Assembly: GCA_036250195.1 (NCBI GenBank)
Contig: JAVHZZ010000004.1
Span: 162,194,404 to 162,258,403 of the forward strand
DNA length: 64,000 nt
Source: Mixophyes australis
Taxonomy: Eukaryota > Chordata > Amphibia > Anura > Limnodynastidae
Reading direction: 5' to 3'
The translations under genes were made by a program, and so were the position numbers. The notes below the pieces were generated by a model. It saw nothing but the letters and a program-made list of their open reading frames with translations. It was not told the origin of the DNA and searched no databases. Below are positions 11,666 to 22,870 of this stretch, piece after piece; the stretch's first letter is position 1, and each line of letters starts with the position of its first letter.

Positions 11666-11680
11666 GCATACCCTTGGCTG

Positions 11681-12625
11681 CCCAGCTGGCTCACATATTT
11701 GTGAAAGAGATTTTTCAGCTACATGGATGTCCCTTGGAGATTGTATCGGATCGAGGACTTCAATTTACGCCCAGATTCTGGAGGTCCTTGTGCAAACTTC
11801 TTAATATCCAACTCAATTTCTCTTCATCCTACCACCAGCAGTCTAATGGACAAACCGAGAGAGTGAATAAGGAACTGAAGACGTTTATTCGGATCTATTC
11901 TTCAGCCTCACAAGACAACTAGTCTGATCTCTTGCCTTGGGCAGAATTTGTACACAATCTTTACCACAAATCTACCTCATCTACTCCATTTTTTATTACT
12001 CATGGGCAACATCCGAACCTTTCTAGGTTTGCTTCCCTCCCACCCACCCAGATGCCTGCAGTTGATAAAACTCATCAGAGTTTTTGTCTCCATCTGGGCC
12101 GAAACCCTTAAATGCCTCAGAAAATCTTCCTCTCGGTACAAACATTTTGCCGTTAAGAAACGTCGGGCCATCCCTCCTTTAAAAATTGTCGATAAGGTGT
12201 GGCTGTCCACTAAGAACATCCGACCTAGAGTGCCATGTATGAAGTTTGCTCCCCAATTTATCGGTTCATTCAAGATATTCCAGGTCATCAATCCTGCTTC
12301 GGTGAATTTGAAGTTGCCCGCTGCTCTACGGATTTCCAACACCTTTCATGTGCCCTTACTCAAACCTCTTATCATTAATCGATTTCCCCCCATCAGGACA
12401 TCTCCAACACCTCTTCCTGCTAAACATGATGAGGAATTTGAGATAAGTCAAATCCTGGATAGTAAGATTTCTCATGCTAAGCTTAAGTATTTTATGGATT
12501 GGAAGGGCTTCGGTCCTGAAGAACGCATGTGGATTGACTCTTCTGACGTCCATGCTCCTATCCTGGTGAAGAGATTCCATTCTAGAAATCCTAAGAAACC
12601 ACCGCTTAAGTGTCCAGTGTCCACC
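11681..12625 (+). pseudogene. Gypsy integrase catalytic core end and chromodomain
   Basis: The core continues with VSDRG (~11,740), SSYHQQSNGQTERVN (~11,820-11,870; the E is the last catalytic acid), then the C-terminal domain. A chromodomain follows at ~12,430-12,580: EEFEISQILDSKI, LKYFMDWKGFG and ERMWID blocks. Chromodomains tether chromovirus integrase to modified histones. Frame changes occur near 11,920 and between ~11,945 and 12,120. The chromodomain closely resembles that of the miniature element at 58,400-58,750. Confidence 0.85.
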
Positions 12626-12636
12626 TTTAAAAGTGT

Positions 12637-12663
12637 GTGTGGGGGGGTGGGGGAGGGGGGTAC
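12637..12663 (+). promoter_or_regulatory. Gypsy polypurine tract
   Basis: A G-rich run (GTGTGTGGGGGGGTGGGGGAGGGG region, then TAC) immediately precedes the 3' LTR, the site where plus-strand DNA synthesis is primed. The nested gypsy element has the same arrangement (A4G7 then TAC before TGTCA). Confidence 0.7.
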
Positions 12664-13021
12664 TGTCAAACATTGCACCAGCAAAATCTGCAGATTATTG
12701 CTACCTGTTCTCTGAGTCTCCAGCACATGAATCCACAGAACATCACAGCCTCTCTGTCTACTCCACTATCCTTGTGGTAAACGCTCTGCCGCTTATTGCT
12801 ACCATCGCTGTGTTAATCAGCACACTGCTCTACTGTCTCCTAATCTCTTAGCCTTCCTGGTACTCTTCATGCGAAGCATGTTCAGTTATAATCCTGGTTC
12901 TCTTCACAGTTTCGCTCATCACCTCCAAGGAGAACTGCGACCTGCGGTCAGGGATCTGCGAAGACCAAGGGCCCTTGTGAGAGCCTCCAACGTGAGCAGA
13001 CTATACCGGTACTCCTCTGAC
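12664..13021 (+). repeat. Gypsy 3' LTR (short)
   Basis: Begins TGTCAAACATTGCACCAGC, matching the 5' LTR start, and keeps only about one repeat module before the end-proximal TTCACAG..TCGCTCATCACC block and a GCGACCTGCGGTCAGGGA segment. The exact end is uncertain; GTTGG follows at ~13,022. It is far shorter than the 5' copy because it lacks the inserted segment and most tandem units. Confidence 0.65.
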
Positions 13022-13029
13022 CCTACTGG

Positions 13030-14390
13030 TTGGGACAGTAGGAGATGGTAAACCCAGTGAAAAACTATGGGTCACACGTACGAAAGAGAAGCAATTGAAA
13101 GGATGATTGAAAGCAAATTTCAGAAGGGTAAATACGCCAGTTGTCCAAAAATTGGCTGAATCACTCTGACATGAGTATATCAGATCTTGTTCCAGACAAT
13201 GCACTAAAAAGAGCCCATTGACATTCACAGCAAAAAGCAATGTCATCACTAAGTTTAGAATCGGCCCCATTCCCCGAAATATTAAAATATAGCTTGGTAC
13301 CTTTGGCGTAAAGTGCAGATTACAAACACTTTTGTGGTGCCCCAAAACCCTGTTAAACAGCACAGAGGAAGTACATAAACGCTTTTGAAATGCAGAGCTA
13401 CAAGAGGTTAATAGAGGCTGAGAAAGACAGTGGGAATGACAGTTGACTGTTGAACTGAAGAGGCGTGCCCAGGAGGATGTGCAGGAAGGAGGAGTTTGTG
13501 TCATAGCAACAAGTCCACTGAGTTTGGTAATAACTGTGAACTCCCAGAAGGCAGTGGGGAGAGGAAAGTTCTAGACTTCTGAGGGAGAGAGATGAGGTTT
13601 ATGAGTGACAAGAAGACAGACCGAAAGATAAGAAATCTGAGTTGAATCTTTCCATGTAGCTGCTCACTACCTCAGGAACAGGCTGAGAGAGATACGAGGT
13701 ATTACTGCTGGAAGTCGATCATATGAAGGAACTCTAGTTGAAAATACAGTAGGTCTGCAAATTACCTTTGTCACAGATTTCTCCACTTGCTTTCCTCCAT
13801 GCTGACAGATTTAATGTACTACAAAATTCCTGTGCACAGGTCAGCCCAGGACTGAGTGTAAAATATGGTAACGTTACCAGTGATAATATTGGTGCACCAA
13901 ATGTTTTAGTTGAATGTTAATGTTAAGGGATTTACCTAAAATTGATTTATTGTTATTGAAGATTTTATCGCAACTGTGCCTTATACTCACCAGTTGTATA
14001 TTATATGTTAAATGCTATTGTGCTCTATGTTGATCAAATGAATATTTTGTTATTACCATTGAGTTGAAGGGGTCAGTGGCGCGGTGGCTTACCAAAATTA
14101 TCTTTACCGCATTATTAATAAACCCAAGTTATTTGACCAATCCTTTTCCCTTTCATTGAAGAATTTATCTTCTGACCACCGGATATCCGACCAAAAAAGA
14201 ACCTGACTCGTGTCTGGAGGACAAGGTAAGGGAAGGAAATCCCATCAGTCTCGACCACCACACTTTGTGCAATACTGATGAAATGGCAGCAAAGTGGAAG
14301 GTGTGAGTAATACATATACAAGTCTATTTAGACATTCATGCTTACATTACTTCTGCAAGCAACGTTGTTCTTTGTTGCTAAAACATCTAG
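13030..14390. other. No recognised gene
   Basis: No coding domain, RNA gene or clear terminal repeat was recognised. An AATAAA occurs near 14,116 followed by a GTAAGG donor-like site near 14,225, which could be the end of an unrecognised LTR, but nothing else supports that. Confidence 0.5.
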
Positions 14391-14522
14391 GTAACATTGG
14401 CACACAGCGGTAGCTGAAAGGAAAAGTGGTGCAAGATGGGATTGTCCATGGGTCTTCCCACCGACCCTTATGTTGGATCTTAAAAAGGACATGCACACTT
14501 TAACAAACCAAGCACTTCAGTG

Positions 14523-16088
14523 TGTCACACGCCGATCCCATAGATAGGTGCCTGCGCTGTGACTTTCCTTTAGTAAACGGTGATTGAGCCTACTCCTGCT
14601 TCTGAGACATTACTTTTACACAGATGCTCCTTGTTACCTTGTTCTGGACCTCCTCCCGATTCTCATTGGTTCTGGAGTATTATTTAAACCTCCCATGATT
14701 CTTGGCTCATTGCTTGTTCTTCGTGTTACTCACTCTGCACTAGGATTTGGCTACAATAGGTTGACCTTCCGTTTGTCCATTGCCGTTTGGATTTAGCTGA
14801 AACTCCTCTCCGCTGTTAACCTGCACGCTGAACTATTATTGTGAGTTGTTTGCTGCACCTGTGGCTATTCTTACAGCACAAGTTTCCATATCTACCCGGC
14901 TGGTTCAACACCGCTATTACTTCATTGATAGATCTACTGCCGAGTTACCTGTCACCTGTAGTTCCATGCTTGGCTCAGCTGAAACTCCTCTCCGCTGTTA
15001 ACCTGCACGCTGAACTATTATTGTGAGTTGTTTGCTGCACTTGTGACTATTCTTACGGCTTAAGCTTCCATCTCTACCCGGCTGGCTGAACACCGCTATT
15101 ACTTCACTGATAGATCTACTGCCGAGTTACCTGTCACCTGTAATTCCACATTTGGCTCAGCTGAAACTTCACTCCGTTGTTAACCTGCACGCTGAACTGT
15201 TATTGTGAACTGCTTACTGCACCTGTGTCTATTACGCAGCTCAAGTCGCTCATCTCTATCCGGCTGGTTCAACATTGCTGTGACCTTACTATTGAATCTA
15301 CGGCTGAGTTACCTGTCACCTGTAGTTCCACAAACAGCTCAGATACACTTCGCTCCTCCGCTACTTCTAGTTAACGAACTGTTTGATGTACTTGTGTTCA
15401 TCTATGTCATTTGGGATTGTTATCTGTAGAATCAACGAGTTCAACGCCTATTGCTTTTCTACTATGAGAATTACTGCGATACCAGTAACCCACTGCTACG
15501 CTGAATCATCTTTGTTTTCGGTTCAGCCAGTTCTATATTATTATTCTGTTTGGACTTTGTACCAGTGATCCACATTTATCTGCCGTGTGTTACTTTATTG
15601 GATCCTAGCATTCTCCAGTCATGATCCTTGTTCTACTCATCTCCTGCAGTTGTCAAGGGTTACCAACTATGAAGCAACATGTTGTGATTCGTCTCTGCAT
15701 TCTGACCAACTTGCCGTGTGTTCAGTCTCTGCCGTAATATATATCTTTTCATTCGTATTATACCATCAGCCAATATAATATTGTGCAGCACATCCCAGCT
15801 TACTACTACCACTAACCTCCAGTGCTATTATTATCAGGGATGCTTGTGAGCCGTGAACTTTTAATCCTATGAATATCATCATTCCCATTGTCCATTGTGT
15901 TCCAACCTCCACTACCCTCTGCTAGTACTTGTCTGGGAGACCGCGACCTGCGGGATAGGAGCAGCGGAGTCCATATTCCCTTGCAGGGATCCCTGGTGAA
16001 GACCTCCGACCCGTTAGACTCCGCACTCCTGGGCGAGTTCCATCTTAGCAGAGGCAAGGGATCTACAAAATCATTCAGAGTCGTGACA
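14523..16088 (+). mobile_element. Solo LTR of a gypsy-like element
   Basis: The unit begins TGTCACACGCC and ends GTCGTGACA, flanked by CAGTG (14,518-14,522) and CAGCG (16,089-16,093), a 4/5 match for a 5-bp duplication. The hAT 3' sequence reads across the site when it is removed. The end-proximal part (CCGCGACCTGCGGGAT.., GAAGACCTCCGACCCG) resembles the ends of the gypsy LTR at 12,940 and of the 63 kb LTR. No internal coding region remains, as after LTR-LTR recombination. Confidence 0.75.
14793..15345. repeat. Tandem repeat, ~181 bp x 3
   Basis: Three direct copies each contain AGCTGAAACTCC/TTC, CCGCTGTTAACCTGCACGC, CCCGGCTGGTTCAACA and GAGTTACCTGTCACCTGTA. They lie inside the solo LTR and account for its length. 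Confidence 0.85.
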
Positions 16089-16103
16089 CAGCGACAAGGA
16101 GTA

Positions 16104-18830
16104 CTACTTCTGTGGCCAAAGTGCTGGGTTTGCTTGGGCCCCCACAAAACAAGCTAACAATTGCCTTAAGGCACCTAAGCTAACAGTGCTGTTAGTGAAC
16201 TCTACTGTGGCAAGATGGGGTTCATCCTCAGCCATATCCTCACCCTCATCAGTATGTACATCATCCTCACACATTATTAATTCATCACCGCTGGAATCCA
16301 CCATTACAGAAGTCTCTGTACTTTGATGTAATTGGCGTTAAAGGCTTTCCTCGTGAAAATGGTAGTTCATCTTGGTAAACATCATTTTTCCACATTGTGA
16401 GGAAGTAGCCTCCTACACCGATCATTGACAAGGTTCCTGGCTGTGCTGGAAACTCTTTCCGAGTACACACTGGAGGGTGGGCAGCTTAGGTAGTGCAAAG
16501 CGAGTTGGTACACGGGTCTCCAAATTCCCTTTTTTCCTCCCAGTAAGTAAAGGGACTGTCTGATGTATTTATTTCTATGCTGTCATTAAAATAATCCTAC
16601 ACCGTCCTTTGGATGTTGATCAGGTGGAGTTACGGCAGAGGTGTCACATTTTTTGGTCAATTCTTTTAGACCAGACCAGATGTCAAAATGTTGTAATGAG
16701 TCATCTGCATCATCCCTGGGTCTCTTAGGAAAGCTACGTTTTTTCCAAGCAGCAGTTGACTGAGAAACTGAAATTGGAGACGCCGTCCTGTCAGGTAACA
16801 CTTGAGCTGTCATGTTGCTCACCAGGAGCTCCTTGCATCTCTTGAGATCTGGGTCAGTTGGAAGCAAAGAGAAGATATAGCTCTTAAACCTAGGATCAAG
16901 TACAGTCGCCAAAATGTTGTCATCTAATTTCTAGATTTTGATAACTCTTGGATCCTGGTGAAGCCAATAAAGTACTTGATCTACAAGTCTGACATACTTA
17001 GCGTAATTGCTTTGTTTCATCTTCTCCTTCAGCTGCTCAAGTTGCTTTTTCAAAAGTCTAATTAAGGGAATCACTTGGCTCAAGCTAGCAGTGTCTGAAC
17101 TCACTTCACAGGTGACTACTTCGAATGGTTTCAGCACCTTGCACAACACGGAAAGTATTCTCCACTGCGCTTGAGTAAAATACATCCCCCCTCTTTTCCC
17201 AATATCATGGCTTGTGGAGTAAGCGTGGATGGCTTTTCGCTGTTCCTCCATCCTCAGAAGCATGTACAGGGTGGAATTTCAGCTTGCTACCATCTCTTGC
17301 TTTGAATGGTGGCAGGACAAATTAAATTGTTCTTGTAGCTGCTGCAATCTCCTACATGCTGTTGCCGACAGCATCTCCTGCATGTCCCTGTCATTTTTAA
17401 AAAGCTCTGCACCACCAAGTTTCTCGTGTGAGCAAAACAGGGAATGTGATGAAATTCATCCAGCTGTAATGTTCTCACAATATTGGTGGTGTTATCAGAA
17501 ATGACATATCCTGAGGGGAGTCCAAGCGGGAAAAGCCATGTTGTAATGACATCCCTTAGTTTTTGTAACAGATTGTCAGCTGTATGCTTCTTAGTGAAAC
17601 CGGTGATACACAGAGTAGTCTGCCTCTGAAAAATGTGAGGTACTTGGTACATGCTGCTGTTATTCCTGCTGGTGAAGGCGAATCACCCACTCAGTGGGCT
17701 GTCACAGTCATATAATCTTTAGTTTGCTCAGTTCCGTTTGTCCCACATATCTGTGATTAAGTGAACAGTGGGTAGAATGGAATTTTGTAGCCCAATAATT
17801 ACATTTTTACGAACCTTCTGGTAGAGGTGAGGAATAGCTTTTCTAGTAAAATTATATCATGATAAAATTTGGTAATGGGGACACAAGACTTCAATAAACT
17901 GTCTAAAACCAGCTGCATAAATAGAGGATATTGGACGCAGATCTAATACTAGCATAGTTGCCATGGCGTCTGTGATCCGCTTTGTGACTGGGTGACAGCT
18001 TTCATACTTACTTCCTCTTGCAAAGAATTGTTTAACAGTCAATTGTTGTAAACTTCTTGTAGTTTTCTTCTTGGTCTGCTTCTGGGATGAAGATCCACCC
18101 CCAGCAGCAGCAGCAGCAGTGGGACTAATGCTCAAGAATTCTTCTGAGGAATCCAGGATAGTGGAGGAGTTATCTAGCCTTAGCAACTTGGATGCAGGAC
18201 TAACTCCGATTGCTACTGAGGATATTGATGAGGAAGGTGTTGTGGGTGTAGATTGCAGGTGCCTGGGATCTACCTGAGAGAAGGGACCTAGCTGATGCTG
18301 GATTGCTTGTTATTTTTTTTAGCATAAGTTTCAGATTTTCCCAACAACTTGCCATGAACTTGCTTCATTTGGTGTAACATGGTTGAGGTTCCTAGATGGT
18401 TAAGGTCCCTACTTTTACTGATGGTGGCGTTACAAACACAACAAATGGCTAGACAACTGTTGTCGGGATTTGGGTAAAAATAATTCCTCCCATAAGAGGT
18501 GGATATTTTGGTCTTATGCCCAGGCATGACAATGACCTTCTTCTTATCACATGGAAGTACTGCTTCCACTGGTGCAGGACTTACACAAACAACATAATCC
18601 GCACCAACATTTTCAATAGCTCCCTCGTCAGCTACACAAATATCCCCCTCATCCTGTTGCAATTTCAAAGTGGCATCCAAAATTTGTGTATCACCGGCTA
18701 CACTTGGGCTGCTCAACCACATATCTGCAAAAATGCTGAAAGGAGGCTTCTTTATGGGTACAGTATCAGAAAGTTCAGGCTTACACATAGCACTCGTGGA
18801 TAGTTTCTCTTCAGGGATTTGTGTCATTTC
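16104..18830 (-). pseudogene. hAT transposase with N-terminal BED finger
   Basis: Cut-and-paste transposase of the hAT superfamily. Reading the minus strand: a BED-type zinc finger at ~18,330-18,440 (CCVCNATISK followed by a spaced H..H), a linker with a serine/acid-rich tract and a short CAG run (~18,100), the core at 17,287-17,652 (GYVISDNTTNI and CFAHTRNLVVQ), a helical segment at 16,931-17,263, then FKSYIF-type and C-terminal dimerisation blocks (a degenerate ERV-S-T-A motif and VEKMMFTKM at ~16,330-16,440). Frame changes and stops occur between blocks, so no intact protein is encoded. Confidence 0.8.
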
Positions 18831-19279
18831 TGAATCTGAACATATATTTTCTTCTAATGCCTTACTGTTTTCTTCCAGCTTGGCTTTTACACGTAAAAGT
18901 ATTTAAGCACCACTTTTCGAGTCAAAATGACAAGGTCTTGCTTGGTCATGACTGACCTTACAAGAAGATGCCTCAGTGACAGTTGCAGAACTAGCACTAA
19001 TAAAGAAAGGCCAAGGTCTGATACTTTCCTTGCCACTGCACGTGTAGAATGGCATGTTGCCAATTTAATTTTTTTCTGCAGTTCACTTTACCTGGATTAC
19101 AGATCTTTTTTTCTTTACCAAGGTAAAAGATTTTTTTTTACATTTTTGTTTCCCTGACTTAAAAACACTATGCACTTTAACATAGGCTTTAGCAGATGAC
19201 ATAGAGGGATTACTAGCATCATGACTGGTTCCAGCAGCTGCTTGGTGCTCCTGGTCTTCTGTGTACAGCTGTGAATCCA

Positions 19280-19595
19280 TTTTGATAACACAGTACAACC
19301 TAACTGCAGATTTTGAAGAACACTGACGGCCCTATTATTTCTATTTTTAGAAATGACAATTAGCAATGGAGCAATGCCACGTAGACTGTAGACTGGCAAC
19401 AACACTGGGAGCTCTCCTGTTCGTGTGTGAGCTATAATAACACAGTACAATGTGACTGCAGTTTTTGAAGAACACTGACAGCCCTGATATTTCTATTTCA
19501 GCAAAGACAATTAGCAATGGAGCAAAGGACCTCTCCTGTTTCTGTGTGATTTATAACTCAGTAGAATGTCACTGGAGACTTTTAAGAAAACTGCC
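19280..19595. repeat. Imperfect direct repeats in hAT 5' region
   Basis: Two ~90-bp copies (about 19,286-19,372 and 19,438-19,525) share ACACAGTACAA, TTTTGAAGAACACTGAC and GACAATTAGCAATGGAGCAA; a partial third lies at ~19,555-19,590. They sit upstream of the transposase, within the element. Confidence 0.7.
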
Positions 19596-19868
19596 ACCCC
19601 TCCTCTTCCTGTTTTAGATAAAACGCTGCCCAACTGCACTAGAGACTGTCAAGAACTGTGCTACCCCTTCTGTGTCTCTCTGTTAAATGGCGCTGGATCG
19701 CCGTGGAGGGCGGTACTTACAGGATCCAAAACTCGTAAGATCCGACGACGCAACAATAACGTTTTGCCTCGATTTCACTTCCGATGGTGCACAAAAGTAC
19801 CGAGCCGAGCCAGATCAGTGAAGTTCAGGTGGCCTTGGTTCTCGGAGAACCGAGCCCGAGTATCTCTA

Positions 19869-20438
19869 TTATACATATGCCCAAATTCAATAAGGAGCAG
19901 ATGTGAAGATACGTGTGATAATAAATACGGGTCTAGGTCTGGTCTGCTCTATTAGACAAGACAGGACACGTACAATACATATGTGGAATATTAACTCACA
20001 AATGAAGGTACAGAAAATAAAAAAAACTATTGTAAAACTACTGTACATAAAATGCATTTTTGCAGTTGCCCCTGATTGCAAACACATGTTCTAGCATGCT
20101 TACTCAGCTGTCATCACTAGTAACTGGCTGTCAAACTCGACCTGTAGCTGGAGCAGGAGTTACTTCTGGCAAACAAGTACTTTCGAGGTGCCCAGAGTTT
20201 GAATCTGACGTTGCTGCCTGCGTTCGAGATTGGAAAACCCTTACTTACCTTCTCCACCCCGTTTCCTCCCTGAAATCATAGGTTATAATAAGTATCCTTT
20301 TCGCTCAATGGAGAATTGGAAGGTGCTGCGTTCTGTCGCGTATGGTCCGGTTCTGGGCATGCTCAGAGTGATTTTGCGAATTGTATTCACAAAATCGCCG
20401 TTTACGTCCCTTAATGAATCAGGTCCAATAAGTTTATC
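19869..20438. other. No recognised gene
   Basis: Nothing coding or structural was recognised between the hAT end and the palindromic MITE. Confidence 0.5.
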
Positions 20439-20611
20439 GGCTAGGTTTACTAAGCTGCGGGTTTGAAAAATTGGGGATGTTGCCTATAGCAACCAATCGG
20501 ATTCTAGCTTTCATTTATTTAGTACTTTCTACAAAATGACAGCTAGAATCTGATTGGTTGCTATAGGCAACATCCCCACTTTTTCAAACCCGCAGCTTAG
20601 TAAATCTAGCC
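20439..20611. mobile_element. Near-perfect palindromic MITE
   Basis: Two arms of about 75-80 bases are almost perfect inverted copies: left TTTACTAAGCTGCGGGTTTG..GGGGATGTTGCCTATAGCAA, right the reverse complement ending CGCAGCTTAGTAAATCTAGCC. About 15-20 bases separate them. The whole unit would fold into one long hairpin and has no coding capacity. The superfamily is not clear from the ends. Confidence 0.85.
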
Positions 20612-21470
20612 CTATCTGTTAAACCCATTTATATTTGGATCAGAAGTAAATTATATGGTATATACTTTATTTGAGTCCTTCCTGGCTATGTCTTACTTCA
20701 AGACATAAACATTGAATTGTTTTTAATTTTGTATATACTTTAATATACTTTAAACAGTATTTTTGTGGTTTTCATTTAATATGCCTTAATAGTTTAGGTT
20801 TGAGACATAGTTTAAGGCATACCCAAATATGTCCTGAGTCTTGATTCTTGTTAAGGCATGCCATTAAATCTTGTCTTGTTCTGTCATTAAATACTTTTCA
20901 CACTGTGCCTCTACAGTCATTCTTTATGAGGTAGTTATGTTAATAACCAGAAATGAGGGAATGGTCCACCCTAGATGAAGGCACATGAAATAAGCTTTGC
21001 TTTTATTGACATTTACTGACAAGTTAATTATTTAATTTTAGTGACATAAGACAGTATACAATTCACTTCACCAGAGAGGATTTTAGCATAGATGTATTAT
21101 CTTCTGTATTTACAGACAACAAACATCTTAGACTAAATTAAGTGATATATTCACAAAAAATGACAGCCGTACTTAAAAAATGCTCAACAAGTAAATACCT
21201 CCTGGTTTTTTGGCCTTGGTTTTTTAACAGGATGGACCGCATATGCCACCCTGTCTGTTGCTGCTGGGAACCGGCTCTGCTTAATTTGCCACCGTTCCCT
21301 TACATTATCCCAAGTGCCCCCTCTTGCCGCAGTAGGAGGGGCTTACAATGCTACCAACACTGGACTCCTTAACCGACATCCAGTACCGGGTTTCTTCTGG
21401 GTAACTATCACTGCTGGGGTACCCCCTTGCTGGTGTACCTGGACTGGTACTCCTGGGGGTAAAAGTATCA
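20612..21470. other. No recognised gene
   Basis: AT-rich DNA without a recognised domain or repeat. Confidence 0.5.
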
Positions 21471-22087
21471 AGGTCCGATTTTTTCAGCGTGTTAAAATTG
21501 GGGCAAATCGCGAGTGATAACCCGCGATTTTAGTCAAAATTTTCTCAAATGTATCAAGCTGCGATTTTCACCCTGATCTTCAAAATCACTGGTCATTCCT
21601 GGCGATTTGCTGCGATGTGAAACACTCCCGTGTTAGCTAACTCTCCTGTGTTGCAGCAGCGAGTTGTATAAACACATCACTGTTACTCTCCGGCAGCTGT
21701 CAAAAGTTAAAAATAGATCAAAGTTAAAAAAAAAAAAGCGTGGGGTCCCCCCCTCTATTTAGTCTTAACCCTAGTGCTGCCAGACTACTGCTGGTTCCGT
21801 TAAAATCGGGGAAACATTTTGCATGGGGTCCCCCCTATTTTCACAGAACCAGCACTAGGCAAACCAGCCGGGGCTGGTGGCACTATAGCAGAGGGACATG
21901 TGGCAGGGGTCCCCCTGCCATAATGACTAACCAACCCAAGGCTGTTCAGCACTGGGCTGGATTCCCTAGGGAGTGGGGTCACAGCCTAGTGCTGATAGTA
22001 CTAGGGCACTTCCTACACACCTGGGCGGTGGGTGTAGGGTAATAACGGCGAATAATGTTGAAAAATGCAAACAGATGCCATTTTGTT

Positions 22088-22265
22088 TTGTGGAACTACA
22101 AGTCTCAGCCAGCCAGGTTGTCCTAAATAGTGTGGGCATGCTGCTACTTGTATAACTACAAGCACCAGCATACCCATGGCAGCCAGGGCATGTTGGCACT
22201 TGGAGAACCACAAGTGCCAACATGCCCTGACACCCACGGCTGGCTGGGACCTGTAGTTCCACAAA
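22088..22265. repeat. Nested hairpin cluster
   Basis: An outer inverted pair (22,088-22,114 with 22,238-22,265) encloses two inner hairpins. The second inner hairpin is perfect: 19-base arms at 22,184-22,202 and 22,211-22,229 (CAGGGCATGTTGGCACTTG and its complement) around an 8-base loop. The first (about 22,136-22,178) has the same motif with several mismatches. Confidence 0.85.
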
Positions 22266-22439
22266 ATAAAATGAAATGTTAACAATATCACAACACCCTC
22301 ATTACAACCACTAACATTTATTAAAAATAATAAACCCACAATACAGACAGTAAACACCCTCATTTACACCACATATTTTTATTAAAAATAATAACTCCCC
22401 AATATACTCACCAATGAAGTTTTCTTCTGTTGTCAGCAG

Positions 22440-22620
22440 CTTTTAATCCCAAAATGGCTGTAAACAAAGTCCAAAATAATTTTGTATCCAAAGTCCGGCT
22501 TGACCATGTCCAAAATAAATTTGTAATTCCCAAAGTCCATGCTTGTAATATCCCAAATAAATTTGTAATTCCAAAAGTCCTGCTTGTAATGTCTTCTGTT
22601 CTTCTGTCTGGGGATGGGGG
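22440..22620. repeat. Short tandem repeat (~58 bp x 3)
   Basis: Units share CCAAAATAA-TTTGTA, TTCCAAAGTCC and TGCTTGTAAT segments and end in duplicated TCTTCTGTTCTTCTG blocks. Confidence 0.65.
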
Positions 22621-22870
22621 GGGGGGTATTGTTGATTGCAGTCTTCTGTTCTTCTGCCAGGGGGGCCCCATATTTGATTCTTCTTGCTTGATTGAAGGAA
22701 AATAAAAAGACTGCAGGACCGCCGCAAACAGCTTCTGCACAGTAGAAGCTCAGATTCGCAATGAGCCTAGCTCCTTGCACTAGGTCTATTTATAGTATTA
22801 GGGGGATTTTCCTAGTGGGGAAATCACCTATTACTATAAATAGATCTATCGCAACAGCTTATCTGTGAAA

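Larger units (their letters stand above)
3098..13021 (+). mobile_element. Ty3/gypsy chromovirus, decayed, with nested insertions
   Basis: The order LTR, gag zinc finger, protease, reverse transcriptase, RNase H, integrase, chromodomain, polypurine tract, LTR is visible on the plus strand. Both LTRs begin TGTCA followed by A/C and CATTGCA/CCAGC-like sequence (3098 and 12664). GTTGG precedes the 5' LTR, and a GTTGG at about 13,022 may be its partner, but the right boundary is not clean (no terminal CA visible). Coding segments contain several stops and frame changes. Two further elements are inserted: an inverted-arm segment in the 5' LTR and a Penelope-like element in integrase. Confidence 0.85.
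14391..19868 (-). mobile_element. hAT transposon (BED/ZBED type), decayed
   Basis: The minus strand carries an N-terminal BED finger (18,288-18,827), a transposase core and a dimerisation region ending near 16,160, followed by 3' sequence that continues to the left of a solo LTR at 14,523-16,088. The right terminus (GCCCGAGTATCTCTA ending at ~19,868) resembles the terminus of the non-autonomous hAT at 29,600-29,628 (GAGCCCGCTCATCCTTA), both with a CTCGG..CCGAG palindrome just inside. I could not find the left terminus or a matching 8-bp duplication, so the left limit is approximate. Confidence 0.7.
21470..22870. other. Palindrome-rich non-coding repeat region
   Basis: Contains TATCAAG/GCGATTT-type palindromic short repeats (21,470-21,620), a poly-A run, hairpins at 22,088-22,265, short tandem repeats at 22,440-22,620, and an inverted pair near 22,780/22,830 around CTATTTATAGTA. 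It is probably a non-autonomous DNA transposon, but I could not match the two outer ends with confidence. Confidence 0.4.

Noticed and set aside
13001..13504. 167-codon minus-strand open frame
   Set aside because: It has no recognisable domain, starts in LTR-edge sequence, and shows no supporting splice or promoter signals.
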